Notes: a model not told the origin generated them from the letters alone. 64,000 nt of DNA from Miscanthus floridulus (GCF_019320115.1 NC_089585.1:142519600-142583599), one strand, 5' to 3'. Counted from the stretch's first letter, positions 24,105 through 37,497 are shown. Translations and numbers: made by a program.

Positions 24105-26488
24105 TGAAGGGTCGAGATGGCGACTAGAGGGGGGGTGAATAGTCCTTTTTAAATCTTAATCATGTTGGCTAACCGAAACAAGTGCGGAATTAAAACTATC
24201 GGTCTAGCCGAGACTACACCCCTCTATCTATGTTCACAAGCACCTTGCAAAGATACTAATCAAGCAACAAAGGTGCTGGGCTAGCTAGAGCTCTCCTAAC
24301 CAATTCTAGGAGCAAGGTCACACAAACCTATGCCACTAGTACTTTAAGCAACAAGGGAGCTCCTACACATGCTAGTAAGCTAAAGCACAAAGCCAACTAA
24401 ACTCACTAGCAAAGCTCAATAACAAGGCAACCAATGCCTAATTAGAGAGCACAAATACTTAGCTACACAAACTAAGCAATGTGACTAACAAGGTTACTAA
24501 AACCAAATTAGCCACGCAAGGGAGCTACTTCTATGCTACACAAGCAAGAAGGTAATTAGCAAGCTACATAAGCTATCTAATTACAAGAGCAACTACATAA
24601 GCTTAATATGTATAAAAGTAATTGCAAGCTTGTGTAATGGGGATGCAAACCAACGGGAAGAATAAGGTTGACACGATGATTTTTCTCCTGAGGTTCACGT
24701 GTTTGCCAACATGCTAGTCCCCGTTGTGTCGACCGCTCACTTGGTGGTTTGGCGGCTAATTAGCATCACCCGCTAAGCCCGCACGTCGGGCGCCGCAAGA
24801 ACCTACCCCTTGAGTGAGGGTAGCTCAATGACACGCTTTACTAAAGTTGCTCTTCGCGACTCCCGCGGGGCGAGCACAATGCCCCTCACAAGCACTTCTC
24901 CGGAGCGCCGCACAAGCTTCTTGCGCGCTTCGACGGAGACCACCACCAAGCCGTCTAGGAGGTGGCAACCTCCAAGAGTAACAAGCACCACCGGCTCGCA
25001 ACTCGATCACCTAGTGCCACTCGATGCAACCTCACGATGCAATCGCACTAGAATCGCTCACTCACACAATCGGATGATCGCTATCAAGTATATGTGTGAT
25101 GGAGGGCTCCCAAGCACTCACAAGCATGGACACTAAGTCCCTTGAGGTGCTCAGCACCAGCCATGGCCGAGGGCCACTTCTATTTATAGCCCCAAGGGCT
25201 AAACTAGCCATTACCCCTTCACTGGGCAACGGTCGGGCCGACCAGACGCTCAGGTCGTGTTGACCGGACGCTGGACCTCAGCGTCCGGTCGCTCGCAGAC
25301 GACCACGTGTCCCGATTCCAACGGTCACTTTGCTTGACCGGACGCTCCAGCTTCAACTGACCGGACGCTGGACCCTCAGCGTCTGGTCATTTCCAGTAAG
25401 CTCCCGAGCATGACCGAACGCGTCCGGTCGAACGCGATCGGACGCAGCACCAGCGTCCGGTCACTCTCCAGCTACTGCTACACTCGACGTCAGCGCAACC
25501 GGACGCAGGCAGTCAGCGTTCGGTGCATTTGGATCCAGCGTCCGGTCACTTGACCAACGCTGGCATCTCCTCCATTTTCTTCACCCTTGCTCAAGTGTGC
25601 TAACCACAAGAATTTGCATCCGGCGCAATAGAAAATAGACATTCCATTTTCCCGAAAGCGCCGAATCCATTTTCCGGCGCAATAGGGAGAGAGGGACCCA
25701 AAACCCATCTCACCCCTGCAAACACCACCTCCTTTGTAAATGTGCCAACACCACCAAGTGTACACCATCATGTGTATGTGTGTTAGCATTTTCACAATCA
25801 TTTCCTAAAGGATGTTAGCCACTCAACTTGCCACGCCACTCGATCCTAGCGACAATGCAAAGTTAGATCACTCGAGTGGCACTAGATGACCGATATGCAA
25901 ACAAGTTTGCCCCTCTTGATAGTATGGCCATCTATCCTAAACCCGATCATAAACTTCTCTACACACCTATGACCGGTGAAATGAAATGCCCTAGGTTATA
26001 CCTTTGCCTTGCGCATTCCATTCCATCTCCTTCAATGTCGATGCAACACATGCACCAACACGATCAACAATGATATGATCCACTTCATATCATCACATGA
26101 TCATATTGGTTCATCGATCTTGACTCTACTTGCTCTTCACCATTGCCATCGTCCATCAGCGCCAAGTCTTGCTCAAGCTTCACCGCCACGCGGTCCATCA
26201 CTCCAAAGCCTTCGACTTGCCCTTCACGCTTGCAACCGGTCCATCAAGCCAAGTCATGTCTTGATCTTCTCCACCTTGATCACATGACTCAATGTCATGT
26301 CTCATGTGCAATAAGCTCCTTCATCATCACATGTGTGAGCTTTGCAACATCTCCAAGCCATTTTCACCTCCATGGCATATGTTGCTCATACACATGTACC
26401 TGTGGACTAATTACATGTGTATCTCACATAAACACAATTAGTCCACCTAGGTTGTCACTCAATTACCAAAACCAACAAGGACCTTTCA
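24105..26488. mobile_element. 2.4-kb solo-LTR-like insertion
   Basis: It begins TGAAGG, ends CCTTTCA, and is flanked by the exact 5-bp duplication GCGTG (24100-24104 and 26489-26493); unit A lacks it. TG...CA ends plus a 5-bp duplication indicate an LTR-retrotransposon product, most simply a solo LTR. The GACTAGAGGGGGGGTGAATAG motif near its start is common in grass repeats. No gag-pol frames are present. Repeated AGCTACACAAGC-like sequence lies at 24240-24620 and ACCGGACGC-type motifs at 25240-25560. Confidence 0.82.
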
Positions 26489-26631
26489 GCGTGGCCAGGG
26501 CTTGATCTCTCCTTCCTAACATCGTCGAAAGCATGGAGCCCCCCTAGCTAAGCCCACTATAGATGTAGTCTTTGAAGCTAGGTAGGAGGGGCTAAACGTA
26601 GAAAATAAGGAGAGGGCCCTCTCCTAGCATA

Positions 26632-29600
26632 CACTACTGGAATCTCGCTTTTTTTTGTGGGTGATGAATTTTTCTGTGCGTTTTTCTCGACACACACAGA
26701 AAAATTATGATTTTTCTGTCGGTTCCAAAATATACCGACAGAAAATATGAAAACCCACAGAAAAATTGTATGATTTTTCTGTACGTGACAATATACACAC
26801 AGAAAAAATCATCACTCACAGAAAAATACAATTTATTGTGTCGGTTTTTTAAAAACGCACGGAAAAAAATGTGCACGCACAGAAAAAATCCAAACTCTAA
26901 TCCGGCCGCCGCGCCCCCCAAACGCCCTCTCACGCACACAGTAGACCGCGCCCCCTCCCTCACTCTCTCCTTTCAGCGCCGTGCCCCTCCCTCTACGACT
27001 CAGCGCGGGGGCTCCTCCCCTCCTCGAGCAGCGTCGCCGCTCCTCCCCTCCTCCCTCTCCCTCTTCATCGACCCGGCGGGTGTGGCCCCTCTCCTTCACC
27101 CCCGACGCCGAATCCATCTCCCTCTTCACCCTTCACCCGAGCAGCGCATCTGAATCCATCGTCGCCGCCGACGACCGAGCAGATCCGCACCCTCCCCATT
27201 CTTCTCCCCGTCGGCGCCCCTCCCCTCCCCCTTCTTCTTCCCCAGTGGGTGCCCTTCCCCTCCCCCTTCTTCACCCGGCGCCCCTCCCCTCCCCTCCTCT
27301 CTTCCACCGTCGCGGCGGCCACCCCCTCCTCTCTTCCACCGTTGCGGCGGCCACCCCCTCCTCCATCGGTGAGGTCACCACCCCCTCCTCCACTACAACT
27401 CCTCCCCTCCCTTCCCTCGGAAGACGGCGGTGGCTGCCCGTGCAAGGCCGGTTGGCGGTGCCTCCTCCCCCAGATCTGCCTCCTGCCGCACCAAGGAGCT
27501 TCGTCGCCCGCCGCCCCCAGATCTGCCTCCCCCTCCTCTCTTCCACCGTCGCGGCGGCCACCGCTGCCCCTAGATCTTGCACAGGAGATCTTGTCGTCCT
27601 AGGGACTGGGCTAGGGTTATTGTCCCCATTTCGCGCCTCTCCTTCCTCCTCTGGTTTGGTGCGCTCTCTCCTCTTCCTCCCCATCGAGCTCGCTTGACCT
27701 ATACAGTCAACCTCCACCAGCGGATTCGTGTTGGTCCTCTAGTGCTCCGACAGTATATCTCACCTACCCCCATCTCCTGCCCCTCTCTGTGTGGTGATTT
27801 ATGTTGAATCATTTGTGGATTTTGTTTATCGTCCACTGATATTAGGGTTCATGTTCTTAGATACTTAGATTTGGGCGACATTTTTGTTGATCTACATGTT
27901 TACATTTGCTTTCGTCTTGTTCCGCCCTCAGATCTGTGTGATGTGCACCTCTTATTTGTTGTACACATGTGTTGTCGCCTAGATTTTGCACATGATGATG
28001 CCTAGTCCAATTTACAAACTAAGCAAAGTGCCTTGGTCGATGATGTTTACTTAACCCTAGGCACTGGAGGAGCACCCTATGGTGTGGCAGCCGCGTCTTG
28101 CTTAAGTCCATAGCTCTGATTCTAGTGAGGGTTCTTTGTGCTGAAGCATCTAGAATTTATGACACTGATGTTCAATCTCTTGATATGACTGTGATGTTCA
28201 AACTCTTGATATCTATTTGGCCAATGATGCAACATGAAAAATAAACTCTGAGGTGGCTGCAATTTAGTTTTTGTGCATTCTGTATGATTCTCATGACTGT
28301 CATCAAACCATGGGACATGATCTTAGTTTTCTTCTATCTATTTTTTTTTTGCCTTGGCAGCCACCTATGATTGAGTATATGGAAATTGTAATAACATATC
28401 GTTAAGCTGAGGCCTCACTTACTTTGCCAATGATGATATCATATTAAGCATGCCAAGAACTGATGACCTTGAGCTTGTGTTGAGGTACTGGAACTTTGTT
28501 TCTTACTCTTTGTTTCTTATGCTCCAAGCTCAAGGTCAACCGAGGAGCAACTGATATCTGAGGCCAATGTGTTGAATACTACATCATTTGATCACCATCT
28601 TATTATTGGTATTTTGTGTACCTGGGCTACATGCCATGCACAGGTCACTGGTTAAGATTGAGACTTTGAGTACTATAAGTGGGTCCTAACTATAGTAGAA
28701 CTGTTAATACCTGCGCATGTCATCATGTTTTGTTCAGCGCTCGTGACCTGATTTTTTTTCTTCTTATTATTATTTTGAGATATCATCACTACTCTGTGCT
28801 AGTATATAACTGATCTGTCCCTTTGCACTGCCTTACTTTCTCGAGCCTTCTCGTGCTAATTATTTGTTGAAGGCAATGCTTAATTCAATATATTTGTAAA
28901 AGCTGGGTCCTTTAGATGGTGCTTTTGTTGTAACATAGGAATATTATGGGTTCAACTTCTCACACGGAATATTATGGGTTCAACTTCTAGAAGAATGTTC
29001 TTCTCCTCTATTGTTAGTTCAAACCGTTGTCTTGGTCGATGATGTTTACTTAACCCTAGGCGCTGGAGGAGCACCCTATGGTGTGGCAGCCACGTCTTGC
29101 TTAAGTCCATAGCTCTGATTCTAGTGAGGGTTCTTTGTGCTGAAGCATCTAAAATTTATGACACTAATGTTCAATCTCTTGATATGGTACTGGAACTTTG
29201 AGTAATGCATACCTTACTGATTTTGAATTGGCCTGAAATTGTTCCAACCTTTTCAGAGTCTGAGATTGGCACTTGATTTCTCAACTTTTGATGACCCCAA
29301 CTGTAAAATCAGTAGTAAGAACCGACTGCTTGCACTTGATAAATATGAGCTTATTTTATTGCCATATAACAATCTAATTTGAATATGTATGATTCACTTG
29401 CAAGGTGGTTAGCAATGTCAAATGGCCTGTTTAGAAACTTATTTTATTCACTTGCAAGAGTATGTTAGATTGACAATACTACTATGCTTATGTGTCTACA
29501 TGCCTATCCTGCTGAAATCCCTTATTTCTTAGCAATAAATTGGATGTTTTTTTGTGAAATCGCTAATTGGCGTAGCACCTCAAAGTGTGGTATAAGTGAT

Positions 29601-32231
29601 GAATCATGACTGAGATATCATTTCCTCCATGTTTTAGTTTTTTCTCTCATTTGTCTAGACTGTTTTATTGTGATACCGGTATAAAGAATTGAGTGAGCAG
29701 CCAAAGTATAAGTCATTTTTTTGTATTACTGAAGATAACCTAGGCAATCATCTATTGTGAACCAAATTTCTTATGTATACGATTATACTTTTTCCTGTGT
29801 TTATTAATGTATATACTACTATTGGTTATTTGGCTTGATGTTAGTCCTTATTTTTTTTGTATGCCATTGTTGATAAAAAAATAGACATACCCAGTTATGC
29901 TTAAGGAAGATGAAAGTGACATGTAAGATTGTCCTGCACCTTAGCATGCACTTCCCATGAATTATCTTGATCTGCTGGCTTTGCAGCAGCTCCAACTCCA
30001 CTACCCCAGCCTCCCCAGTCACCAGAATCATTCACAGCACTAGCATTTTGTTACCTTCTTCCAAGTTAGTATTTCAATGCTACTTCCATTATTCTCTTTG
30101 CTGTGACATACCTTTTGTGCTATGGCTAGTGATCTAGTAATTAAATCACTTACTATTTGAGTTGTACATGATCTCTGAGTGTTCATACTCTAAATCTTGT
30201 TATGAAAAAAACTTGCTTTGCTTGAGAAATATTGTTTCTGACACTTGTTTATGTTATCTCTGAATTGCAGGTTCATGTTCTAGTTACCTTTATGCCCTTC
30301 TTGATCATGAATGGAAAGAGGGAATGAGCCAGGAAGAGGCAGAGGTATGTAGCCAAGTTCCTTCTTACTTAGATCCTGGAATTGAGATACTCTTTAGTGT
30401 AGTAGTATGACTGAAGGTTATTATAATTGTGTAAAGCGAATAGAGTACAACTAGCCTCAATGTTCCTAATATGTTTATATTACTGCGACGCGAGAACAAT
30501 AAGTTCAGAGATTGCTCATTCACTACTCTGCCTGTATTCAATTTTTAGTTCTGAATATTTAATTTATGGCTTGCATGCTTTTGTTTGTCTAGTAGCACAT
30601 AATCTGTTTCAGTACTGTTACGTGTGAATTGTTGTTTCAAGTTTCAGAGTCTGATATTCAGTCTTCAGCTGTGCTTCCTCTGAATTTTTTCACTGTCCAG
30701 TAATTGCAGCAACTAGTTGGCAAATTTTACTTGAAATCTCTGCTCGTTCGTGATCTTTTTCTCGTGCTTGCTGCTAGGAGAGACCGAACAGCAGTTTTTC
30801 AGCAGTGACCCATCCGACAGCAGCTTGTTTGGTGTGACCGAACTTTAGACAGCTGTTGCTCAGTCATTTGTCAGTTTGATTCAGTGTTCCCAAAATCTTT
30901 GCTGGTTGTCAATCTTTGGTTGCTGTGTAGCTGAGTTTTCAGCAAGTTTTTTATTTGTACTTTGTTCAATTGCTTCCATGTTGTTATGACAATGTCCTAA
31001 TTGTTCCTAGGGTCGACACTTCACTAGTTGAGGTGTGTGACCTTGACAATTAGAAGAACCACGAACTGTTAGATGTATACCTGTCTCTATCTCTGTTTTC
31101 CAAATGAATGTGTCATGTCCTTTGCGGTATCAAGGGGAAGGTAGTCCATAGCAGTTTTAGAGAAAAAAACATGAAGAAAAAATAGTAGTCAAAACAAAGA
31201 TGTCATAGGTCAGCCTTGCTGCACACCTCTACCAGATCTTCTAGCCGGCGACTCTAGGTATTCCTTTGTTATTTATTGCTCAAGTTGTGTCCCTTGCGCG
31301 TTTCACTCCTTAAATTTCCTTATTACGCTTTTCTGACTCAAACCTCGCCTTTCTTGCAGGTGTAGCTCCGGCATCCTATCTAGCATCATACTCTCAGGGA
31401 TACACTACATTAGGCTCAGCTTCGATCGGTGTTGACTTAGGTTTTTCTTCGCCTTCCTGGATTTTATGAGTTACCTAGTCCCAACCTAGAGAACTTAGTC
31501 CTAACACTTGCTTCTTTGTCGCTGCAGGAGTGTTGCCGACCATGTCTACCACTGCCACCTTTCCATCGCCGCACTCGCAGCAGCAGGAGCAGCTACCGCC
31601 GCCACAGTTGTGAAGCTCATCATGGTGTCCTAGTCGTCCTCTCGTGATGGTTTAGAACTTTGATGTCAGTCATTTGAAGTTTGCTGTCGCCCAGCCACAT
31701 CGGGTGTGATACTTGTTTTGGTACTCTTGATACTGATCGGTTGTCTGGTCACCCATCAAGGTCCCTTCGAGTACTGTATTTGTGTATTATTTGAATGAAA
31801 CCTTGTTGTCATGCACAGAAATTACTGTATGGAAAATATATATTTTAATATGCTGTTGCTACTGTTTTAAAATAATTTTTTTTGTGCGTTTAACTCTTTT
31901 TTTCTGTGAGGCTGGCTACACAAAAATATTCTTTTTTAATCTGGACGAAATGAATTTTTCTGTGAGTTCACCTAGACCGACAGAAAAATGTTTTTTCTGT
32001 GCGTTTATTTCTTTTTTTCTGTGTGGATTAACACACAGAAAAATTAGTTTTAATCTAGGCTAAAACCATTTTTCTGTGCGTGTGAGACCCACAGAAAAAT
32101 TGTTTCTGACGATGAACCCACAGAAAAAGTCGATTTTTCTGTCATTATATTTCTGTGGGTATTTTTCTGACGGTATTCGAATTTTTCCGTGGGTTTTCGC
32201 ACCGTCAGAAAAAATCGAGATTCCAGTAGTG
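26632..32231. mobile_element. 5.6-kb CACTA transposon of a second family, with intron-like cargo
   Basis: Termini are CACTACTGGAATCTCG and CGAGATTCCAGTAGTG, a 16-bp perfect inverted repeat, with target duplication ATA (26629-26631 and 32232-32234). Subterminal zones (26640-26890 and 31880-32220) hold many TTTTTCTGTGCG / CACAGAAAAAT motifs in both orientations. The interior has no transposase. It runs from a C-rich 5' part (26900-27700) through AT-rich intron-like sequence to short exon-like blocks (for example 30271-30344, ending at a GTATGT donor). This looks like captured or ancestral non-coding transcript sequence; I recognise no protein. Confidence 0.93.
28024..29187. repeat. Internal duplicated block in the 5.6-kb CACTA
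   Basis: About 155 bp at 28031-28186 (CTTGGTCGATGATGTTTACTT onward) recurs at 29031-29185 with few changes. The first copy also continues into a partly repeated TTGATATG segment. Confidence 0.85.
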
Positions 32232-33574
32232 ATATATTTCTAGATCTGACAGTAGGGCTACTTTTTGTACATACAGAATGACCCAGATGTCCCTGAATCA
32301 TGGGACTAAGGGTAGCTCCATTGTTGTAATTAAAAGACTAATGTGCCATTTCTCTTATTTGGACATGAATAAAAGTAGCCCCCAGGCAATAAGACAATCA
32401 TTGTACATGATTCCATATACACTCTTTCTCTTGCTCTTGATATATACTTCTCTCCTCGCGTGTTTGTAAGCTTGGGCAGTTGGGACATTCCAATATGGAG
32501 AGGGCTAATGCCATGCGGCAAGAACAAATTTTCCCCAACAAAAATGTTAAATCAAGGAAGAGATTTTCATAATAAATCTTATAATATTATGTGCGTAGAA
32601 TATTAATGTACGCAAAAGTAATTCCTAAAAAAGTAATGGTCATTTAAAAAATAAAAAACTTTGGTTGCATATAACGTCATGCTTAGGTCCCGCTTGGCAC
32701 AACTCCACCATTAGCTCCTGAAGTTGTTTTAGTGCCAAATGTGGTAAAACAAAACAACTCTATCCAAGAAGCCTCTCAACACACTTGCTCTCGCAGAGGT
32801 TTAGTGGGAGGTGGAGCTAAAAATAGTTGCTTCAACTAGCTCCACCTCGCTCTAGACTTGTGGGCCCCAACGAACGTACGCTGCCACTGCTCTTGCGCGG
32901 AGAAGAAGATGGTTGTGGGGAGAAGCACCAAGCCAGATTAGGTAAGTAAAAGGAAATAGAGAGGAGAAAATAAGAAAAAAATACAAATTGAAAGATATTA
33001 TGGTCATTTCATTTTGTTTGCCCAGAGCATATGGGATGTTTTGCCAAACAGTTTCAACTTCATGATGAGTTGTTCATGAAGTTATAGCTGAAAAAACGGC
33101 TCCACTAATGAGTGGAAGCGTGCTAAAAAGGACCTTAAATTTAGAGTAGAGAGAATATATATACATAACGCTTGTTTCCATTTTCTAATAAACCATTGGT
33201 AGGTGAGAAGTGACATATTAGCTAGTGACACACTTGTTTATTTTTAAAAAAAATGGACTAGGGCGCTGGCCAGGGCCGTGGCCGTGGGCCCTCAACAGGC
33301 TCCATCGTCATACAGTACTAGACATGATGGTCGGTACGGTTGATGGGCCGGCGGGCAGTGTCCACGACCGGTGAGGTCCTTACCGCCCGCGCTAGCTGCA
33401 CCCGACGGGGCCGTCTTGGCCGGCAGCCCGGCGGGCGGCGGCAGGCACTGCACGGTGGTCGTAGCGCATGTCACGGCCGGCATGCATGCAGGTTACGTAT
33501 GGAGAAGGGCATGGCCATAAGGCCATTGGCCGGCCGGCCGGCGAGTGCCTTTTTATTTGGCTTGATTAATTAAT

Positions 33575-34340
33575 TCTATGCATGCATGCAAGTTGATGAG
33601 CACGCGCGCAGAGGCAGAGAGGAGTGAGTTGACCTGCTGGTGATCACGTAGTACGATCGACCGAACCGATGCAACATATGGAGTGGAGGTGCGTAACTTT
33701 CGGCATAATTGTTTCACAGAGACGACCGATTAGCTGCTGCTGCAGCAGCAGCGTAACTCGGATGGCACGTCGTCAGTACGTCCAATATTTTATGCTCCAT
33801 ATGTCGTTGTTTCTTTGCAACAGCAGCTAGCTAGCTAGGTCAACTCACTAATAAGCTGTACAGTACAGTACGTAGCATTGAATTTACCTCGCTTGATATG
33901 GGGTCTAATAAGGCAAGAAAAGAGGGTCTAGCCCATCCTAACATGCATCCATGCATGCTCCTTACTCCTTACAGCGATAAAGCGATTTGGACTATATAAA
34001 TCCTGCCACTTTGGTAGTGTAACATCCAGGCATATGCTGATCAATCATGTTGCACCGTTGGATAAATTTCTAGTATGTATTTGCCACTTTGTCACCTTGC
34101 ACGCGAACGTTAGTTAACGCGCGCGGCCTGCTGTCTCCGTTCCCAGTTCCCAGCAACTACTTACTACGCTTCTCTATGCCAGTGCCAGCACAGATAGACT
34201 TACTGTACGTATATTAGCTTAATAATTAATTGACCTTGATCCAATTGTACGTAAGCAAACTGCATCCATCGATACGATCGATCTCCCCCAGCAGCTCGAT
34301 CCATCCATCCATCTCATGCATGCATTTACTATATATACGG
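33575..34340 (+). promoter_or_regulatory. Upstream region and TATA box of the first root-cap gene
   Basis: CATGCATG-type motifs occur near 33580, 33950 and 34315; these are RY/Sph-like, known targets of B3 factors. A TATA box candidate, TATATATAC, lies at 34330-34338, about 127 nt before the ATG. The left part is the end of duplicated unit B. Transcription start and function are inferred. Confidence 0.55.
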
Positions 34341-34464
34341 TTCGATCGTTCTAGCTAGCTCGATCATCAATCAGATCATCATCCAGCAGGTGATCGGCCA
34401 GCTAGCTACTAGCTTGCCATCGTATTATACATACAGAGAAGCTAGCTAGCTGTGAAGACGAAGC

Positions 34465-35602
34465 ATGATGATGGGGAGGCGCGCCGGCATGGCGGTGGCG
34501 GTGGCGCTTCTGCTGGCGCTGTCGTCCTGCGGCGTGGCGTCGGCGAGGGGGCCGATCAGGAGACCCCGCAAGAAGACGCTGCCGCCAGGGCAGAAGCCTC
34601 CGCCAAACTCCAAGTTCTTCCCCATCACCCCCGGCAGATTTGGGCACAAGCGCAACTACGAGGCCTCCTGCGCCGACGAGAACGGTCCGTCCTGCTACGT
34701 CGGCTGCCCTTCCGATTGCCCAAACTCCTGCCTCGTCTTCTGCGACTACTGCCTCTCCTTCTGCCGTACGTCCGTCGATCCCGACCAAGTTTAGCTAGCT
34801 AGCTAGCAGTAAAAATGTCACTCACTTACGCACACCGTACCGTATATATATATATACCCTGCATGCAGCTTGTGACCTCTTCCCGGGCACCTCCTGCGGC
34901 GACCCGCGCTTCACCGGCGCCGACGGCAACACCTTCTACTTCCACGGCAAGAAGGACCAGGACTTCTGCATCGTCTCCGACGCCGACCTCCACATCAACG
35001 CCCACTTCATCGGCAACCACAACCCGGCCCTCAACCGCGACTTCACCTGGGTGCAGGCGCTGGGCGTCACCTTCGGCGACAACCACCGCCTCTACGTCGG
35101 CGCCCGCAGGGCCGCGGAGTGGGACGAGGACGAGGACCACATCCAGGTCACCTTCGACGGCGAGCCCGTCGACGTCGACGCCGTCCGCAACGCGCGCTGG
35201 GCATCCAGGGCCCTCCCCGGGCTCTCCGTCAGGCGCACCAAGGACGTGAACGCCGTCGCCGTGGAGCTGGACGGCGTCTTCTCCATCTCGGCCGGCGCCG
35301 TGCCCATCACCGAAAAGGACGACCAGATCCACAAGTACGGCAAGACGGACCGCGACAGCCTCGTGCACCTCGATCTCGGATTCCAGTTCCATAACCTCAC
35401 CGACCACGTCGACGGCGTGCTGGGGCAGACCTACCGCCCTGGCTACGTCACCAAGGTGAACATCAGCGCCAAGATGCCCATCATGGGCGGCGCACCCAAG
35501 TACCTGTCCGAGGGCCTCTTCTCCACTGATTGTGCCGTCTCCAGGTTCCACCGCAGCGACTCCATTGCCGCTGCCGGCGCCGTCACCACATATGCCTCTT
35601 AA
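34465..35602 (+). CDS. Secreted root-cap/LEA-related protein, paralogue 1
   Basis: Join 34465-34765 and 34869-35602, 344 residues. A GTACGT donor and GCATGCAG acceptor remove a 103-nt intron in phase 1. Residues 1 to about 28 are a signal peptide ending near GVASA; a basic Pro-rich linker follows, then a Cys-rich block (about 69-102). From residue 110 a segment starting CGDPRFTGADGN resembles the opening of von Willebrand type-D domains, and the C-terminal third holds GQTYRP and MGGAPKY, the marks of the root-cap domain (PF06830). Family members include maize root-cap proteins; the molecular activity is unknown, and secretion to wall or mucilage is inferred. Three consecutive Met codons make the exact start uncertain by two residues. 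No damage is seen. Confidence 0.92.
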
Positions 35603-37495
35603 AAATACACACTCCTCTTCGTGGCGGCGAGCCGCTCATCCGTCAACCGTGCGTGCCGCCATGCATGAGGAAGGCGAAATAATTAAGAATTAATGAAGCC
35701 AACCCAACAATTAATATACTCCGTCGTCGTCGTCCTATGTACTCGTACCCTGAAAGCAAGAAATAATTAAGCGTACGTTAAGTGATCATTCCATTGATCA
35801 AAAATTTATTATTATGTAAGGAGCTCAACAAATTGAATTGTGATACTCGTTTTCCATGCATGCTACTACTCTTTGCTACTCTTTGTGCATAATTTGTTAT
35901 ACACCACCGAGATACGCTATGTCTAAATACATACCAAAAGTTATGTTGCCAGAAAAAACAAAACTACTTATAATTCAGAATGGAGGAAGTACATGACATA
36001 CATTTGGTTGTTGCATGTGAACTAAGGATTGTTTCGATCCTACTGAGATTATGATAGTCGGCTTTTACAGTCGCCAATCCGACTTATCCTCATTGAAATG
36101 TAAGTTCACATACATACATGAATGTGCAGAAGTTTAGAACGAAATAAAACTTGGATGAAACATTCATAGCGTTGCTTCCAAGACTGCTATGTCTTATAGA
36201 ATGAAATAAAACTTGGATGAAACGCACGCTCTCAATGGGAAGTTCCATTCTATGGTTTCATAGACATTTAATTTCATGACTCATGGAGAGTTGGTAATTG
36301 TGCCAAGAGAGTTTCATCCCCATGAACCTCACTCCTCTCTCTTAAAAATGTCATCAAAAGCATTTACGTGGCACCTTATTAAATGCAAATGAAACTGCCA
36401 TTGAGACTGGCCTAAAAGGTGAATGGAGCTGAAACGACTCCCCTTCTTCAACCTTACCCTTGCTTCCGAGGTAGGGTTATGTGAATGTGCACCCCGATGA
36501 TTGCTAGGGGAGATAAAGGGGAGGAGGAAAGAGAATGAATAGAAAGGGAGGGAGGAAGAACAAAGGGTCAGAGGCAAAAATGACATTTTACCCCGCAAAC
36601 CGCAAATGGACATTTTAATAGGAGTGATGTCTGGTAACAAATTTGTCACAAATCAAAGTGTTGACTAGCCAATTAGATTTTTCTCATTGTCCACAGGCAA
36701 CATGGCATCACTTTCGGTGTTTTGTAGAATTTTTTTGCTAGCCTTAATAAGGCCTTACTAATAGTGTGATCATCTCCCGATTTTCACCGAACTTCACCAA
36801 TGATCTTATTTTGTAGGTATTTGTTCCTAAGAAGTTCTTCCAAAACCTATATAGACACTTATTAAGAATAATTAAGCAAAAAATCTGACTTTCAAGATTC
36901 AAGATTCCTATACAACGTTGTTGTTTTGGTCAAAAAAAAACTTTCCATTTCATCAGTCTAATTTTTTCCTTAAGGTTACCGCCTTTTCCAAAAAAGGGAG
37001 ACTTATGAAGTCTAATTTCTTATTAATACCTTTTTGATACTTCAAAGAAAGACATCATAAATATAGAAAGACTACTCAAAACAAAGTTAATCCGGACTAG
37101 TTGTCTTCCAAGACAAAACACCTTCCTTTCTAGCCACTCTTTTTTCCTCAAAAAATGCTCTTCAACCGCTTTTCAATCTTTATTATTCAACCCTTTTGTG
37201 ATTCATTGGTATACCCGATACTGGAAGCAAAACAACTCAATTTTGTGAAACTTATTTTTTAAGAAAAAACTAAAACTTGCTCATAAACACATAAAATAAT
37301 TTTGATACTAGTTGTTTGCTTCAAATTGTGCTGAATGAATACAGTATCATGTCATAAGCATGTTGGAAAATCAAAATACCATTAATCTTCCTAATGTGGG
37401 AGCAAGCTATATATCCTTGATGGGGGCGGGGCATGCCGGATTCAGACGCGAGGAGGGTTGATTCGGGGTAGAGAGGTAGGAGGTGAATAGGTGAT

Positions 37496-37497
<2 letters not shown>
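35603..37497. other. Intergenic region between the root-cap paralogues
   Basis: AT-rich with no supported gene. A short internal duplication, GAATGAAATAAAACTTGGATGAAAC-like, occurs at 36139-36164 and 36199-36224 and may mark a degraded MITE. Confidence 0.5.

Larger units (their letters stand above)
24009..32540. mobile_element. Unit B copy of the old solo-LTR-like element, interrupted
   Basis: Begins TGTTGG and ends CCAACA, matching 4593-5121 of unit A. It is broken by the 24105-26488 and 26632-32231 insertions. Confidence 0.5.
7409..34168. repeat. Tandem segmental duplication, unit B
   Basis: Second copy of the 3.7-kb unit. Its fragments lie at 7409-7888, 22950-24104, 26489-26631 and 32232-34168; everything between is insertion (15,061 bp CACTA, 2,384 bp solo-LTR-like, 5,600 bp CACTA). 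Each junction is recognised by collinearity with unit A. Its 3' end lies about 300 bp upstream of the first root-cap gene, so the duplication sits in that gene's upstream region. Confidence 0.85.

Noticed and set aside
26981..27697. Pro/Ser-rich frame of 238 codons in the 5.6-kb CACTA
   Set aside because: It lies in a C-rich tract with a repeated CTCTTCCACCGTCGCGGCGG unit and opposing open frames; I cannot distinguish it from non-coding leader sequence.
34826..35551. Antisense frame of 241 codons over the first root-cap gene (and a similar one at 39104-39877)
   Set aside because: Mirror of GC-rich third positions in the real gene; no independent support.
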